Source: Pseudomonadota bacterium (GTDB taxonomy: Bacteria; Pseudomonadota; Gammaproteobacteria; Burkholderiales; Burkholderiaceae_B). From it: 64,000 bases of DNA. The stretch is from the NCBI GenBank assembly GCA_023439305.1, contig JAEXOO010000014.1:1-64000 (forward strand). Reading direction: 5' to 3'. The notes under the pieces are model-generated. The model did no database searches and was not told the origin of the DNA. It worked only from the letters and a program-made list of their open reading frames with translations. Both the position numbers and the translations under genes were made by a program. How positions within the stretch are numbered: the stretch's first letter is position 1; every line of letters begins with the position of its first letter. This document shows, piece by piece, positions 35,287 through 45,147 of this stretch.

Positions 35287-36501
35287 CTAGTACGACAAGG
35301 CGGACATGTCATCGGGGTCCAGATCCAGAACCCGCGCCAGCACCTGGCGGGTATGCTCGCCCAGCCTGGGCGGCGCACTGCGGTACTGAACCGGCGTGTC
35401 CGACAGGCGCAAGGGGCTGGCTACCGAAGGCACGGCGGCGCCATCGTCGCGAGGCAACTCCAGGCGCAGTCCGCGCGCCAGCACCTGCGGATCTTCATAG
35501 ACCTGGGCCAGGGTATTGATGGGGCCGGCCGGAATGCCGGCGGCCTCCAGCGTCTGCAGCCAGGCATCGCGAGGGCGGCTGCGCATGACCTGCGCCAGCA
35601 AGGGAACCAGAACCTCGCGATGCACCACTCGGCCGGCATTGCGCTCAAAACGAGGGTCCCGGGCCCATTCGGGGTGTCCCAGCGCCAGCGCAAAGCCGCG
35701 GAACTGGGCATCGTTGCCCACCGCCACGATCAGGTGGCCGTCGGCAGCCTCGAATACCTGGTAAGGCACCAGATTCTGATGCGCGTTGCCGGGCCGCTGC
35801 GGCGCCTGCCCCGTGGCCAGAAAGTTCATGTTCTGATTGGCCATCATGGCGACCTGACAATCCAGCAAAGCGATGTCCAGATGTTGTCCCAGGCCGCTGC
35901 GCTGGCGCTCCAGAACGGCGGCCAGAACGGCGACCGTGGCATACATGCCAGTCATGACATCCGCTACCGCCACGCCGGCCTTCTGCGGCTCGCCGCCCGG
36001 TTCACCGGTCAGGGACATCAGTCCGCCCAGGCCCTGAATCATGAAATCGTAGCCGGGCCTCGATGCATAAGGGCCGGTCTGCCCGAACCCGGTAATGGAG
36101 CAATAGATCAAGGCAGGGTTGATGGCCTTGAGGGACTCGTAGTCCAGGCCGTATTTTTTCAGGCCGCCGACCTTGAAGTTCTCTACCAGGATGTCGCTGC
36201 GCGCGGCCAGCCGGCGCACCAGGTCGGCGCCGGCTGGAGTAGCAATATCCAGGGCTACCGACTCCTTGTTGCGGTTGGCCGCGCCGAAATAAGCCGCGTC
36301 CGCCGTGTCCGCTGCGTGGGCGTCTTTCAGATAGGGCGGCCCCCAGCCGCGGGTATCGTCCCCCACGCCGGGGCGTTCTATCTTGATGACTTCGGCGCCC
36401 AGATCAGCCAGATTCTGGGTGCACCAGGGCCCTGCCAGTACGCGTGTCAAATCCAGCACGCGCAATCCAGCCAGGGGAGCAGTTCGTACAGTCGTGGTCA
36501 T
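35287..36501 (-). CDS. CaiB/BaiF family CoA-transferase (family III)
   Basis: This 404-residue enzyme moves CoA between carboxylic acids. Conserved features are LAGLRVLDLTRVLAGPWCTQNLADLGAEVIKIERP, the nucleophilic Asp in RPGYDFMIQGLGGLMSLTG, and the C-terminal GIPAGPINTLAQVYEDPQV. The start at ATG 36501 gives MTTTVRTAPLAG. It probably activates a carboxylic acid for beta-oxidation-type breakdown with the downstream hydroxyacyl-CoA dehydrogenase. The substrate is unknown. It diverges from the nitronate monooxygenase gene across 242 bp in which no further gene was seen. Confidence 0.9.
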   Translation of the reverse strand: MTTTVRTAPLAGLRVLDLTRVLAGPWCTQNLADLGAEVIKIERPGVGDDTRGWGPPYLKDAHAADTADAAYFGAANRNKESVALDIATPAGADLVRRLAARSDILVENFKVGGLKKYGLDYESLKAINPALIYCSITGFGQTGPYASRPGYDFMIQGLGGLMSLTGEPGGEPQKAGVAVADVMTGMYATVAVLAAVLERQRSGLGQHLDIALLDCQVAMMANQNMNFLATGQAPQRPGNAHQNLVPYQVFEAADGHLIVAVGNDAQFRGFALALGHPEWARDPRFERNAGRVVHREVLVPLLAQVMRSRPRDAWLQTLEAAGIPAGPINTLAQVYEDPQVLARGLRLELPRDDGAAVPSVASPLRLSDTPVQYRSAPPRLGEHTRQVLARVLDLDPDDMSALSY

Positions 36502-36743
36502 AAACAGCAACGATCCAGAGAAGCTTTTGATTCTGCACCATTGCAGACAGTCCGGCGTGCGGACAGAGCAAAGTGCTCATGCAATGGTCAGTTCGGCGGC
36601 GCGCCGTTTTGTCCGCGCCATGCGCCCAGCACCTGAAAACCATCCTAGAATAGCCAGAATAGACCACCAGCGGCAGATGTTCCTTGCAGGACCCCGCTCA
36701 GGCTTGCCGGCGGGGCGCACCCCACTCTCAGGAGGCCCGGCCC

Positions 36744-37715
36744 ATGCCCTCGACCTTGACCCAGCAGCTCTACCAATCCTTGTCCCTGCCCGTCATGGCG
36801 GCGCCCATGTTCATCGTGTCCTGCCCGGCGCTGGTCATCGCCCAGTGCGCCAGCGGCATCATAGGTTCGGTGCCCGCCCTGAACGCCCGCCCCCAGGAAC
36901 GGCTCAAAGACTGGCTGGACGAGATCGACGCCGCACTGGACGAACTGCGCCACCTCCATCCGGAACGCCGTATCGCCCCCTACGCCATCAACCACATCAT
37001 CCACCAGTCCAACGACAGGCTGGAACTGGACATGTCGGTCTGCGCCGACCACAAAGTGCCACTGGTCATCACCAGCCTGCGCGCCCCCCAGGACATCGTC
37101 CCTCACGTGCATGCCTGGGGCGGCAAGGTCTTTCATGACGTCACTACCTTGCGCCACGCGGAAAAAGCGCTGGAGGCCGGCGTGGACGGCCTGATCGTCG
37201 TGGCCGCCGGCGCAGGCGGACACGCGGGCACGCTCAGTCCCTTCGTGCTGGTCAACGAAATCCGCCGCATCTTCGACGGCCCCATCGCCCTGTCCGGCGC
37301 CATGACACGCGGCCAGGACATCCTGGCTGCCCAGGCCATGGGCGCTGATCTGGCCTACATAGGCACGCGCTTTATCGCCAGCACCGAGGCCAATGCCTCG
37401 GACGACTACAAGAACATGATTGTGCGCGGCCGCGCCGCCGACATCGTCTACACCCCCTTCTTCACAGGCATCCCCGGCAACTACCTGAAAGACAGCATAC
37501 GCGCCGCCGGCCTGGATCCGGAACGCCTTGATCCCGAACACGCCACCAATACGCATTTCGGCTCGGGCAGCAGCAAAGCCTGGCGCGATATCTGGGGCGC
37601 CGGCCAGGGCATAGGCGGCATCGATGCCGTGCAGCCCACCGCACAGATCGTGGCCCAACTGCAATCCGAATACCGCCAGGCGCGGCAGGCCTTGCTGGAC
37701 TCGCCTTTCCCCTGA
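36744..37715 (+). CDS. Nitronate monooxygenase-family flavoprotein
   Basis: This 323-residue FMN-dependent TIM-barrel protein of the 2-nitropropane dioxygenase family starts LPVMAAPMFIVSCPALVIAQCASGIIGSVPALNARP. Its FMN phosphate site is LIVVAAGAGGHAGTLSPF and a late block is ALSGAMTRGQDILAAQAMGADLAYIGTRF. ATG 36744 follows AGGAGG with ideal spacing. It is 16 bp upstream of an enoyl-CoA hydratase gene. Proteins of this class in CoA-ester clusters are often annotated as nitronate monooxygenases, but a role in enoyl-CoA reduction or desaturation is equally possible. Confidence 0.87.
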   Translation: MPSTLTQQLYQSLSLPVMAAPMFIVSCPALVIAQCASGIIGSVPALNARPQERLKDWLDEIDAALDELRHLHPERRIAPYAINHIIHQSNDRLELDMSVCADHKVPLVITSLRAPQDIVPHVHAWGGKVFHDVTTLRHAEKALEAGVDGLIVVAAGAGGHAGTLSPFVLVNEIRRIFDGPIALSGAMTRGQDILAAQAMGADLAYIGTRFIASTEANASDDYKNMIVRGRAADIVYTPFFTGIPGNYLKDSIRAAGLDPERLDPEHATNTHFGSGSSKAWRDIWGAGQGIGGIDAVQPTAQIVAQLQSEYRQARQALLDSPFP

Positions 37716-37731
37716 TACGCCGGAGGCCGAC

Positions 37732-38475
37732 ATGATACGTACTCATGCCACCGAACACTGGCTGGAAATCACCCTGGACCGGCCCGAACGACGCAATGCC
37801 CTGACCAACGCCATGTACCAGGAACTGGCCGATGTCATTCAACAAGCCGACCGGCACCTTGCCTGGCGCGCCCTGATCCTGAACGGCGCCGGCGAGCATT
37901 TCTGTGCCGGCAATGACCTGTCCGAACTGTCCGAGGCGCGGACAGACGACGAGCCTCCTGCTATCCGATTCCTGAAAGCGCTGGTGCAGGCCGACATCCC
38001 CATCATTGTCGCGCTCGAGGGTCACGCCGTCGGCATAGGCGTCACACTGCTGCTGCATGCAGACTTCGTCTTTGCGGCCAGCGACGCCCGTCTGCGCATG
38101 CCCTTCACAGCCCTGGGATTATGCCCGGAAGGCGCATCCAGCCATCTTCTGGCCCAGATCGTCGGCCCGCGGCGCGCCAATCAATGGCTGCTGCAATCGC
38201 AGAGCTTCACCGCCGCGCAAGCCCTGCAGGACGGCCTGCTGACCGACCTGACCGACCCGGGCAACAGCCTGGAAGCCGCACGCGCCTGCGCGCGTTCACT
38301 GGCTGAACAGCCGCCGCTGGCCCTGCGCGCCAGCAAGCGGCTGCTGCGCGCGCCTCAGCGCCAGACCCTGCTGGACGTGCTCGAGCGCGAGCGTCGGCTC
38401 TTTCTGCAATTGCTGCAAAGCGACGAGGCACGCCACATCCTGACGCAGCTCGCGCCCCGCCGCACAAGCGGCTGA
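37732..38475 (+). CDS. Enoyl-CoA hydratase/isomerase (crotonase family)
   Basis: This 247-residue crotonase-fold enzyme acts on an acyl-CoA. The oxyanion-hole segments are HFCAGNDLSEL and EGHAVGIGVTLLLHADFVFA. The Glu of LGLCPEGASS is kept, as in isomerase-type members. ATG 37732 follows CCGGAGGCCGAC, 16 bp after the nitronate monooxygenase gene. Together with the divergent CoA-transferase and hydroxyacyl-CoA dehydrogenase it forms a small acid-degradation set. Confidence 0.88.
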   Translation: MIRTHATEHWLEITLDRPERRNALTNAMYQELADVIQQADRHLAWRALILNGAGEHFCAGNDLSELSEARTDDEPPAIRFLKALVQADIPIIVALEGHAVGIGVTLLLHADFVFAASDARLRMPFTALGLCPEGASSHLLAQIVGPRRANQWLLQSQSFTAAQALQDGLLTDLTDPGNSLEAARACARSLAEQPPLALRASKRLLRAPQRQTLLDVLERERRLFLQLLQSDEARHILTQLAPRRTSG

Positions 38476-38582
38476 TGGCCTGAATTTTTAGTTAAATCAT
38501 CAAACACTCGTCCGGCACTGCTGCAGCATCACCACACTCAAACCCTTGCCGGGCATGGCTTACAGGTAAAACAGGGTATGCC

Positions 38583-38650
38583 GGAATTTTTTTTGCCCAA
38601 ACGAAAAAAAATTCTTGCGCAAGAAAAAAAAAACGCTGTATTTTATTTTT
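38583..38650 (+). promoter_or_regulatory. A/T-tract leader with palindrome upstream of gltB
   Basis: The region before gltB has phased homopolymer runs (T8, A8, A10, T6) and the perfect 14-bp palindrome TTCTTGCGCAAGAA at 38611-38624 flanked by A-tracts on both sides. Such A-tract DNA is intrinsically bent. The palindrome is a candidate operator for the glutamate synthase operon. No known consensus is matched by eye. Confidence 0.4.
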
Positions 38651-38700
38651 TGCGCTGCAACAAATGCAACGCCTCACACTGTTCTTTGCGGATGCCCCCC

Positions 38701-41700
38701 ATGACAAAGTCCTGTCCCCCCCAAGCCCAAGGCTTGTACCACCCCGCCAATGAACACGACGCCTGCGGCGTCGGCTTTATTGCACACATCAAAGGCCAGG
38801 CTAGCCACGCCATCATCACCCAAGGCCTGAAGATTCTCGAAAACCTGGACCATCGCGGCGCGGTGGGAGCCGACCCGCTGATGGGCGACGGCGCAGGCAT
38901 TCTCATCCAGATTCCCGATCAGCTTTACCGCGAAGAAATGGCGAGCCAGGGCGTCACCTTGCCGCCCCCGGGGGAATATGGCGTGGCCATGGTGTTCCTG
39001 CCCAAGGAAACCGCCTCGCGCCTGGCTTGCGAGCAAGAGCTGGAGCGCGCCGTGCGCGCCGAAGGGCAAGTATTGCTGGGCTGGCGCGACGTGCCGGTGG
39101 ACACCGCCATGCCCATGTCGCCCACCGTGAAGGCCAACGAACCCGTCATTCGCCAGCTCTTCATCGGCCGCGGCCCGGACGTGATGGTGCCCGACGCGCT
39201 GGAACGCAAGCTGTATGTCATCCGCAAGACAGCCAGCCACGCCATCTACCGCATGCAGCTCGCCCACGGACAGGAATATTTCGTACCCTCGGCCTCGGTG
39301 CGCACCGTGGTCTACAAAGGATTGCTGCTGGCGGACCAGGTCGGGCGTTACTACCGCGATCTGGCCGATTCGCGTGCCTGCTCCGCACTGGCCTTGGTGC
39401 ACCAGCGTTTTTCCACCAATACCTTCCCCGCGTGGCCCCTGGCCCACCCCTATCGCCTGATCGCCCACAACGGCGAAATCAATACCGTGCAGGGCAACTT
39501 CAACTGGCTGCGCGCCCGCGAAGGCACCATGGAATCGGCCGTGCTGGGGGCTGATCTGCAAAAGCTCTACCCCATTGTCTACGAAGGCCAGTCCGACACC
39601 GCCACCTTCGACAACTGTCTGGAACTGCTGGTCATGTCCGGCTATTCCCTGCCCCACGCCATGATGATCATGATGCCCGAGGCCTGGGAGCAGCACGCTG
39701 AAATGGACGAAAGCCGGCGCGCCTTCTACGAATACTATGCCGCCCAGATGGAACCCTGGGACGGCCCGGCCGCCATGGCTTTCACTGACGGCCTGCAGAT
39801 CGGCGCCCTGCTCGATCGCAACGGCCTGCGCCCGGCCCGCTATGTCATCACGGACGACGACATGATCGTGCTGGCCTCGGAAGCCGGCACCCTGCCCATT
39901 CCCGAGCATCGCATCGTCAAGAAATGGCGCCTGCAGCCCGGCAAGATGCTGTTGATCGACCTGGAACAGGGCCGCATCATAGCCGATGCGGAGATCAAGT
40001 CCCAGCTGGCCAACGCCCACCCCTACAAGCAATGGATCGACCGCCTGCGCCTGCGCCTGGATTCACTGCCGGGCGTGCCGGGTGTGCGCAGCCAGCTCCT
40101 GGCCCGCGACCTGCTCGATCAGCAACAAGCCTTTGGCTGGACCCAGGAAGACCTGAAAATCGTGCTGCAGCCCATGGCCAGCAAAGGCGAAGAGGCGACC
40201 GGATCCATGGGCAACGATGCGCCCCTGGCCGTGCTGTCCAACAAGCCCAAGACCTTCTACCACTATTTCCGCCAGCTGTTCGCCCAGGTCACCAATCCGC
40301 CCATCGACCCGATCCGCGAACAAATGGTGATGTCGCTGGTGTCCTTCATCGGCCCCAAGCCCAATCTGCTGGACATCAACAACGTTAACCCGCCGCTGCG
40401 TCTGGAAGTGCCGCAGCCCATCCTCAGCCCGGCCGAGATGAATCAGATCCGGCGCGTGGAACAGGCCAGCAACGGCAAGTTCCGCAGCTTCGAGCTGGAC
40501 ATCACCTATCCTCGCGCCTGGGGCCCCGAGGGCATAGAAGCCAGCGTCGCGGCGCTGTGCGCCCGGGCCGCCGACGCGGTGCGCAGCGGCTACAACATCC
40601 TGATCGTCACCGACCGGCAAATCAATGCCGAGCAAGTAGCCATTCCCGCGCTGCTGGCCACCTCGGCCATTCATCAGCACCTGATCCGCGCCGGCTTGCG
40701 CACCCGCACCGGCCTGGTCGTGGAGACAGGATCGGCCCGCGAAGTGCACCACTTCGCCCTGCTGGGCGGCTACGGTGCCGAAGCCATGCATCCCTGGCTG
40801 GCCTTCGAGACGCTTCAGCAGATGGCCCAGGACCCGGCCAGCGGCCTGGATGCGGCTCATGCCGAAAGCTACTACATTAAAGCCATCAACAAAGGGCTGT
40901 ACAAGGTCATGTCCAAGATGGGCATCTCGACCTATATGTCCTATACCGGTGCGCAGATTTTTGAGGCTATCGGTCTGTCGCGCTCACTGATCGACAAATA
41001 TTTCGTGGGCACCTCCTGTCCCATCGAAGGCATCGATATCTTCACCGTCGCCGAAGAGGCCCTGCGCCAGCACCAGGCTGCCTATGGCAACGACCCCGTG
41101 CTGCAGAACCAGCTGGATGCGGGCGGCGAATACGCCGTGCGCGTGCGCGGCGAAGAGCACATGTGGACGCCGGACTCCATCGCCAAGCTGCAACACTCCA
41201 CACGAGCCAACAACTACGGCACCTATAAGGAATACGCGCGCCTGATCAACGATCAAAGCCGGCGCCACATGACGCTGCGCGGCTTGTTCGAGTTCCGCCT
41301 GGACCCAACCCACGCCATTGCCCTGGACGAGGTCGAGCCCGCCAGCGAGATCGTCAAGCGTTTTGCCACCGGCGCCATGTCGCTAGGCTCAATCTCCACC
41401 GAGGCCCACGCGGTTCTGGCTGTGGCCATGAACCGCATCGGCGGCAAATCCAATACCGGTGAAGGCGGCGAGGACGAACGCCGCTACGAACACGAGCTGC
41501 AACATGGCACCAGCGGCATCCGCCAGGGCGATACGCTGGCCGGCATTCTGGGCGAAGACCGCGTCGTCGCCCATGTCGAATTGCAGGAAAACGACTCGCT
41601 GCGCTCGCGCATCAAGCAGGTGGCCTCGGGGCGCTTCGGCGTCTCAGCAGAGTACCTGTGCAGCGCCGACCAGATCCAGATCAAGATGGCACAAGGGGCC

Positions 41701-43455
41701 AAGCCCGGCGAAGGCGGCCAACTGCCCGGCCACAAAGTGTCCGAATATATCGCCAAGCTGCGCTACTCCGTGCCCGGCGTGGGCTTGATATCGCCCCCGC
41801 CGCATCACGACATCTATTCCATCGAAGACCTGGCGCAGTTGATCCACGACCTTAAAAACGTCAATTCCAGCGCCGACATCTCCGTCAAGCTGGTCTCCAA
41901 GGTCGGGGTAGGCACCGTGGCGGCCGGCGTAGCCAAGGCCAAGGCCGACCACGTCGTCATCGCCGGCCACGACGGCGGCACCGGCGCTTCGCCCATCTCG
42001 TCCATCAAGCATGCCGGCACGCCCTGGGAGCTGGGTTTGGCCGAAACCCAGCAGACCCTGCTGTTGAATCGTCTGCGCAGCCGTATCCGCGTACAGGCCG
42101 ACGGCCAGATGAAGACCGGCCGAGATGTGGTCATCGGCGCCTTGCTGGGCGCCGACGAGTTCGGTTTCGCCACCGCCCCGCTGGTCGTCGAAGGCTGCAT
42201 CATGATGCGCAAATGCCACCTGAACACCTGTCCGGTAGGCGTAGCCACGCAAGACCCCGTTCTACGCCGCAAGTTCCAGGGCAAGCCTGAGCACGTGGTC
42301 AACTACTTCTTTTTCGTGGCTGAGGAAGTCCGCGAACTGATGGCCCAACTTGGCGTGCGCCGCTTCGACGAACTGATCGGACGCAGCGACTTGCTGGACA
42401 TGCGCGCCGGCGTAGAGCACTGGAAAGCTCGCGGTCTGGACTTCTCGCGCCTGCTGCACCGTGTCGACAACGACGAGTCCCCGCGCCAGATCGGCGTTCA
42501 GGAACATGGTCTGGACCAGGCTCTGGATCTGCAACTGATCGAACGCAGCGCCGTCACCCTGAACAAAGGCGCGCCGCTGTCCTTCATCACCCCGGTTCGC
42601 AACCGCAACCGCAGCGTAGGCGCCATGCTGTCGGGCGTCTTCACCAAGAAATACGGGCATCGCGGCCTGCCGGACGACACCTTGCACATCCAGTGCAACG
42701 GCACTGCCGGCCAGAGCTTCGGCGCTTTCCTGGCGCGCGGCATCACCCTGGACCTGGTGGGCGAGGCCAACGACTACGTGGGCAAAGGCCTGTCAGGCGG
42801 CCGCATCATCGTGCGCTCGCCCAACGACTTCCGCGGCTACGGCCCCGAGCACATCATCGTCGGCAATACCGTCCTGTATGGCGCTCTGGCGGGCTCGGCG
42901 TATTTCAATGGCGTAGCCGGCGAGCGTTTCGCCGTGCGCAACTCCGGTGCCAGCGCAGTGGTCGAGGGCGTGGGCGACCATGGCTGCGAATACATGACCG
43001 GCGGCACGGTCGTCGTTCTGGGCCAGGTGGGCCGCAACTTCGCCGCCGGCATGTCCGGCGGGGTGGCTTATGTATGGGATCCGGAACGCCGCCTGCAGTT
43101 ACGCTGCAATCCCGGCATGGTCGATCTGGAGCCCGTGCTCAGCAAAGCCGACCAGGAAATGCAGGGCGACGTGTCCGGCTGGCACAGTCGCAGTGCCGAA
43201 TCAGGCCGGCAAACCGACGAAGCCATTCTGCGCGGCCTGGTCGAAGACCACTTCCGTGCTACCGGCAGCTTCCAGGCACGCGATGTGCTCAGCAACTGGG
43301 ACGGCGCCCGCCAGCAATTCGTGAAAGTCATTCCACGCGAATACCGTCGCGCACTGACCGAACTATGGCAAGCCCCCCAAGAGCAACAAGCCGTCGCCGC
43401 GCCGGACAAGCCCGCCCGAAAAAGCAGTAAAACCCGCAGTTCGGCTTCGGCCTGA
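38701..43455 (+). CDS. gltB: Glutamate synthase [NADPH] large subunit
   Basis: This 1584-residue enzyme transfers the amide of glutamine to 2-oxoglutarate, giving two glutamates. The N-terminal class II amidotransferase domain has its nucleophile Cys22 in NEHDACGVGF; the preceding residues are a propeptide. The central domain, then the FMN/3Fe-4S synthase domain follow (GGKSNTGEGGEDE, HHDIYSIEDLAQLIHDLK, GHDGGTGASP, CIMMRKCHLNTCPVGVATQDP). The C-terminal beta-helix domain (NGTAGQSFGAF, GGTVVVLGQVGRNFAAGMSGG) is intact. ATG 38701 was chosen because it leaves a short propeptide; an upstream ATG at 38578 would place the A/T-rich leader in the protein. gltD follows 34 bp downstream. Confidence 0.97.
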   Translation: MTKSCPPQAQGLYHPANEHDACGVGFIAHIKGQASHAIITQGLKILENLDHRGAVGADPLMGDGAGILIQIPDQLYREEMASQGVTLPPPGEYGVAMVFLPKETASRLACEQELERAVRAEGQVLLGWRDVPVDTAMPMSPTVKANEPVIRQLFIGRGPDVMVPDALERKLYVIRKTASHAIYRMQLAHGQEYFVPSASVRTVVYKGLLLADQVGRYYRDLADSRACSALALVHQRFSTNTFPAWPLAHPYRLIAHNGEINTVQGNFNWLRAREGTMESAVLGADLQKLYPIVYEGQSDTATFDNCLELLVMSGYSLPHAMMIMMPEAWEQHAEMDESRRAFYEYYAAQMEPWDGPAAMAFTDGLQIGALLDRNGLRPARYVITDDDMIVLASEAGTLPIPEHRIVKKWRLQPGKMLLIDLEQGRIIADAEIKSQLANAHPYKQWIDRLRLRLDSLPGVPGVRSQLLARDLLDQQQAFGWTQEDLKIVLQPMASKGEEATGSMGNDAPLAVLSNKPKTFYHYFRQLFAQVTNPPIDPIREQMVMSLVSFIGPKPNLLDINNVNPPLRLEVPQPILSPAEMNQIRRVEQASNGKFRSFELDITYPRAWGPEGIEASVAALCARAADAVRSGYNILIVTDRQINAEQVAIPALLATSAIHQHLIRAGLRTRTGLVVETGSAREVHHFALLGGYGAEAMHPWLAFETLQQMAQDPASGLDAAHAESYYIKAINKGLYKVMSKMGISTYMSYTGAQIFEAIGLSRSLIDKYFVGTSCPIEGIDIFTVAEEALRQHQAAYGNDPVLQNQLDAGGEYAVRVRGEEHMWTPDSIAKLQHSTRANNYGTYKEYARLINDQSRRHMTLRGLFEFRLDPTHAIALDEVEPASEIVKRFATGAMSLGSISTEAHAVLAVAMNRIGGKSNTGEGGEDERRYEHELQHGTSGIRQGDTLAGILGEDRVVAHVELQENDSLRSRIKQVASGRFGVSAEYLCSADQIQIKMAQGAKPGEGGQLPGHKVSEYIAKLRYSVPGVGLISPPPHHDIYSIEDLAQLIHDLKNVNSSADISVKLVSKVGVGTVAAGVAKAKADHVVIAGHDGGTGASPISSIKHAGTPWELGLAETQQTLLLNRLRSRIRVQADGQMKTGRDVVIGALLGADEFGFATAPLVVEGCIMMRKCHLNTCPVGVATQDPVLRRKFQGKPEHVVNYFFFVAEEVRELMAQLGVRRFDELIGRSDLLDMRAGVEHWKARGLDFSRLLHRVDNDESPRQIGVQEHGLDQALDLQLIERSAVTLNKGAPLSFITPVRNRNRSVGAMLSGVFTKKYGHRGLPDDTLHIQCNGTAGQSFGAFLARGITLDLVGEANDYVGKGLSGGRIIVRSPNDFRGYGPEHIIVGNTVLYGALAGSAYFNGVAGERFAVRNSGASAVVEGVGDHGCEYMTGGTVVVLGQVGRNFAAGMSGGVAYVWDPERRLQLRCNPGMVDLEPVLSKADQEMQGDVSGWHSRSAESGRQTDEAILRGLVEDHFRATGSFQARDVLSNWDGARQQFVKVIPREYRRALTELWQAPQEQQAVAAPDKPARKSSKTRSSASA

Positions 43456-43489
43456 ACCCTTCCCATCACCATCAGGAAACGGAAACATC

Positions 43490-44962
43490 ATGGGAAAGAC
43501 CACTGGATTTCTTGAATACCAACGTTTGCAGGAAGCGGTCGAAGCGCCACTGACGCGGGTCAAACACTGGAAGGAGTTCGTCCAGGCCCTGGACGACCAG
43601 CAGGCCGGCGTTCAGGCTGCGCGCTGCATGGACTGCGGCATCCCCTTCTGTCATAACGGCTGCCCGGTGAACAACATCATTCCGGACTGGAACGACCTGG
43701 TCTACCGGCAGCAGTGGAAAGAAGCGCTGGATGTGCTGCACTCCACCAACAACTTCCCCGAAGTCACCGGCCGCATCTGCCCGGCGCCCTGCGAAGCGGC
43801 CTGTACGCTGAACATCGACCGCATGCCGGTGGGCATCAAGTCCATCGAACACGCCATCATCGACAAGGGTTGGGAAAACGGCTGGGTCGTGCCCCAGCCC
43901 CCCAGCCAGAAAACCGGCAAACGAGTGGCCGTCATCGGCTCGGGCCCGGCCGGCCTGGCCTGCGCGCAGCAGTTGGCGCGCGTCGGTCATCATGTCATTG
44001 TCTTTGAGAAAAGCGATCGCATCGGCGGACTGATGCGCTACGGCATCCCCGACTTCAAGCTGGACAAGCACCTGCTGGACCGCCGTATCGCCCAAATGGA
44101 AGCCGAAGGCGTCGAGTTCCGCCCCTCGACCTATATCGGCCATGCCGATGACAGCGCCGCCCGTGAACCGGGCTTGACGGTGCTGTCTCCTGCCGACCTG
44201 GACCAGCAGTTCGACGCCGTGGTGCTGGCCGGCGGCTCCGAAACCCCCCGCATGCTGGATGTGCCCGGCAGCGAGCTGGGCGGCATCCATCCCGCCATGG
44301 ATTTCCTGCGCATCCAGAACAAGCAGGTGGCCGGCGACCGCGGCAAGCCCGCCATCAGCGCCAAGGACAAGCACGTCATCGTCATCGGCGGCGGCGACAC
44401 GGGTTCGGATTGCGTGGGCACCAGCAATCGCCAAGGCGCCAGATCGGTGACCCAGTTTGAGCTGATGCCCCGCCCTCCCGAGCAGGAAAACACCGCCCTG
44501 GTCTGGCCCTATTGGCCTGCCAAGCTGCGTACATCGTCATCGCACGAAGAAGGTTGCGAACGCGACTGGGCCATCAGTACGCAAGGACTGGACGGCAAGG
44601 ATGGCCAGGTCCGTCAGTTGCACGCCGTACGCGTGCAATGGCAAACGGATGCCGATACCGGACGGATGAGCATGGCGCCCGTCGAGGGCACCGAAATGAC
44701 CTTTCCCGCCGACCTGGTGCTGTTGGCCATGGGATTTGTATCGCCCGTGCGCCAGATGCTGGACGCGTTCGAACTGCAGCCTGACAACCGTGGCAACGTG
44801 GCCGCCAACACCGAGGACTACCAGACCGCCCGCGCCAAGGTCTTTGCGGCCGGCGACATGCGCCGCGGTCAATCCCTGATCGTCTGGGCCATTCGCGAAG
44901 GCCGCCAGTGCGCCCGCGCCGTGGATGAGTTCCTGATGGGCAGTTCCACCCTGCCGCGCTGA
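43490..44962 (+). CDS. gltD: Glutamate synthase small subunit
   Basis: This 490-residue NADPH-oxidising FAD/iron-sulfur subunit feeds electrons to GltB. The N-terminal 4Fe-4S cysteine clusters are ARCMDCGIPFCHNGCPVNN and GRICPAPCEAAC. An FAD Rossmann motif (VAVIGSGPAGLACAQQLA) and an NADPH motif (VIVIGGGDTGSDCVG) follow. The protein ends with the VFAAGDMRRGQSLIVWAI FAD block. The start ATG 43490 follows CAGGAAACGGAAACATC. Coexpressed with gltB. Confidence 0.97.
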   Translation: MGKTTGFLEYQRLQEAVEAPLTRVKHWKEFVQALDDQQAGVQAARCMDCGIPFCHNGCPVNNIIPDWNDLVYRQQWKEALDVLHSTNNFPEVTGRICPAPCEAACTLNIDRMPVGIKSIEHAIIDKGWENGWVVPQPPSQKTGKRVAVIGSGPAGLACAQQLARVGHHVIVFEKSDRIGGLMRYGIPDFKLDKHLLDRRIAQMEAEGVEFRPSTYIGHADDSAAREPGLTVLSPADLDQQFDAVVLAGGSETPRMLDVPGSELGGIHPAMDFLRIQNKQVAGDRGKPAISAKDKHVIVIGGGDTGSDCVGTSNRQGARSVTQFELMPRPPEQENTALVWPYWPAKLRTSSSHEEGCERDWAISTQGLDGKDGQVRQLHAVRVQWQTDADTGRMSMAPVEGTEMTFPADLVLLAMGFVSPVRQMLDAFELQPDNRGNVAANTEDYQTARAKVFAAGDMRRGQSLIVWAIREGRQCARAVDEFLMGSSTLPR

Positions 44963-44979
44963 TCCAAACTGCCCGCCAG

Positions 44980-45029
44980 GCACGGCCTCCCGATAATCGG
45001 ACACCGATCCGGATATCGAGAGGCCGTGC
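44980..45029. repeat. Large branched hairpin between gltD and the Rpn gene
   Basis: A 10-bp perfect outer stem (GCACGGCCTC / GAGGCCGTGC) encloses inner stems CGATA / TATCG and ATCGG / CCGAT with loop ACA. No T-run follows immediately, although GTTTTTA lies 11 bp later. It could be a gltD terminator, a REP-like element or the end of a mobile insert. Confidence 0.7.
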
Positions 45030-45147
45030 GGATCAAGGGCGTTTTTACCTTCAGACCCGTATTTCTACGCAGGACATTCACGTTCCGCAGCCATAGCCTG
45101 AATCACCTAAAACCCGCATTCTGGAGACTGCGCTTTGCGGGGCCGCC

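Noticed and set aside
38674..40032. 452-codon minus-strand frame
   Set aside because: Antisense to gltB; the His/Gly-rich translation is a typical artefact of high-GC genes.
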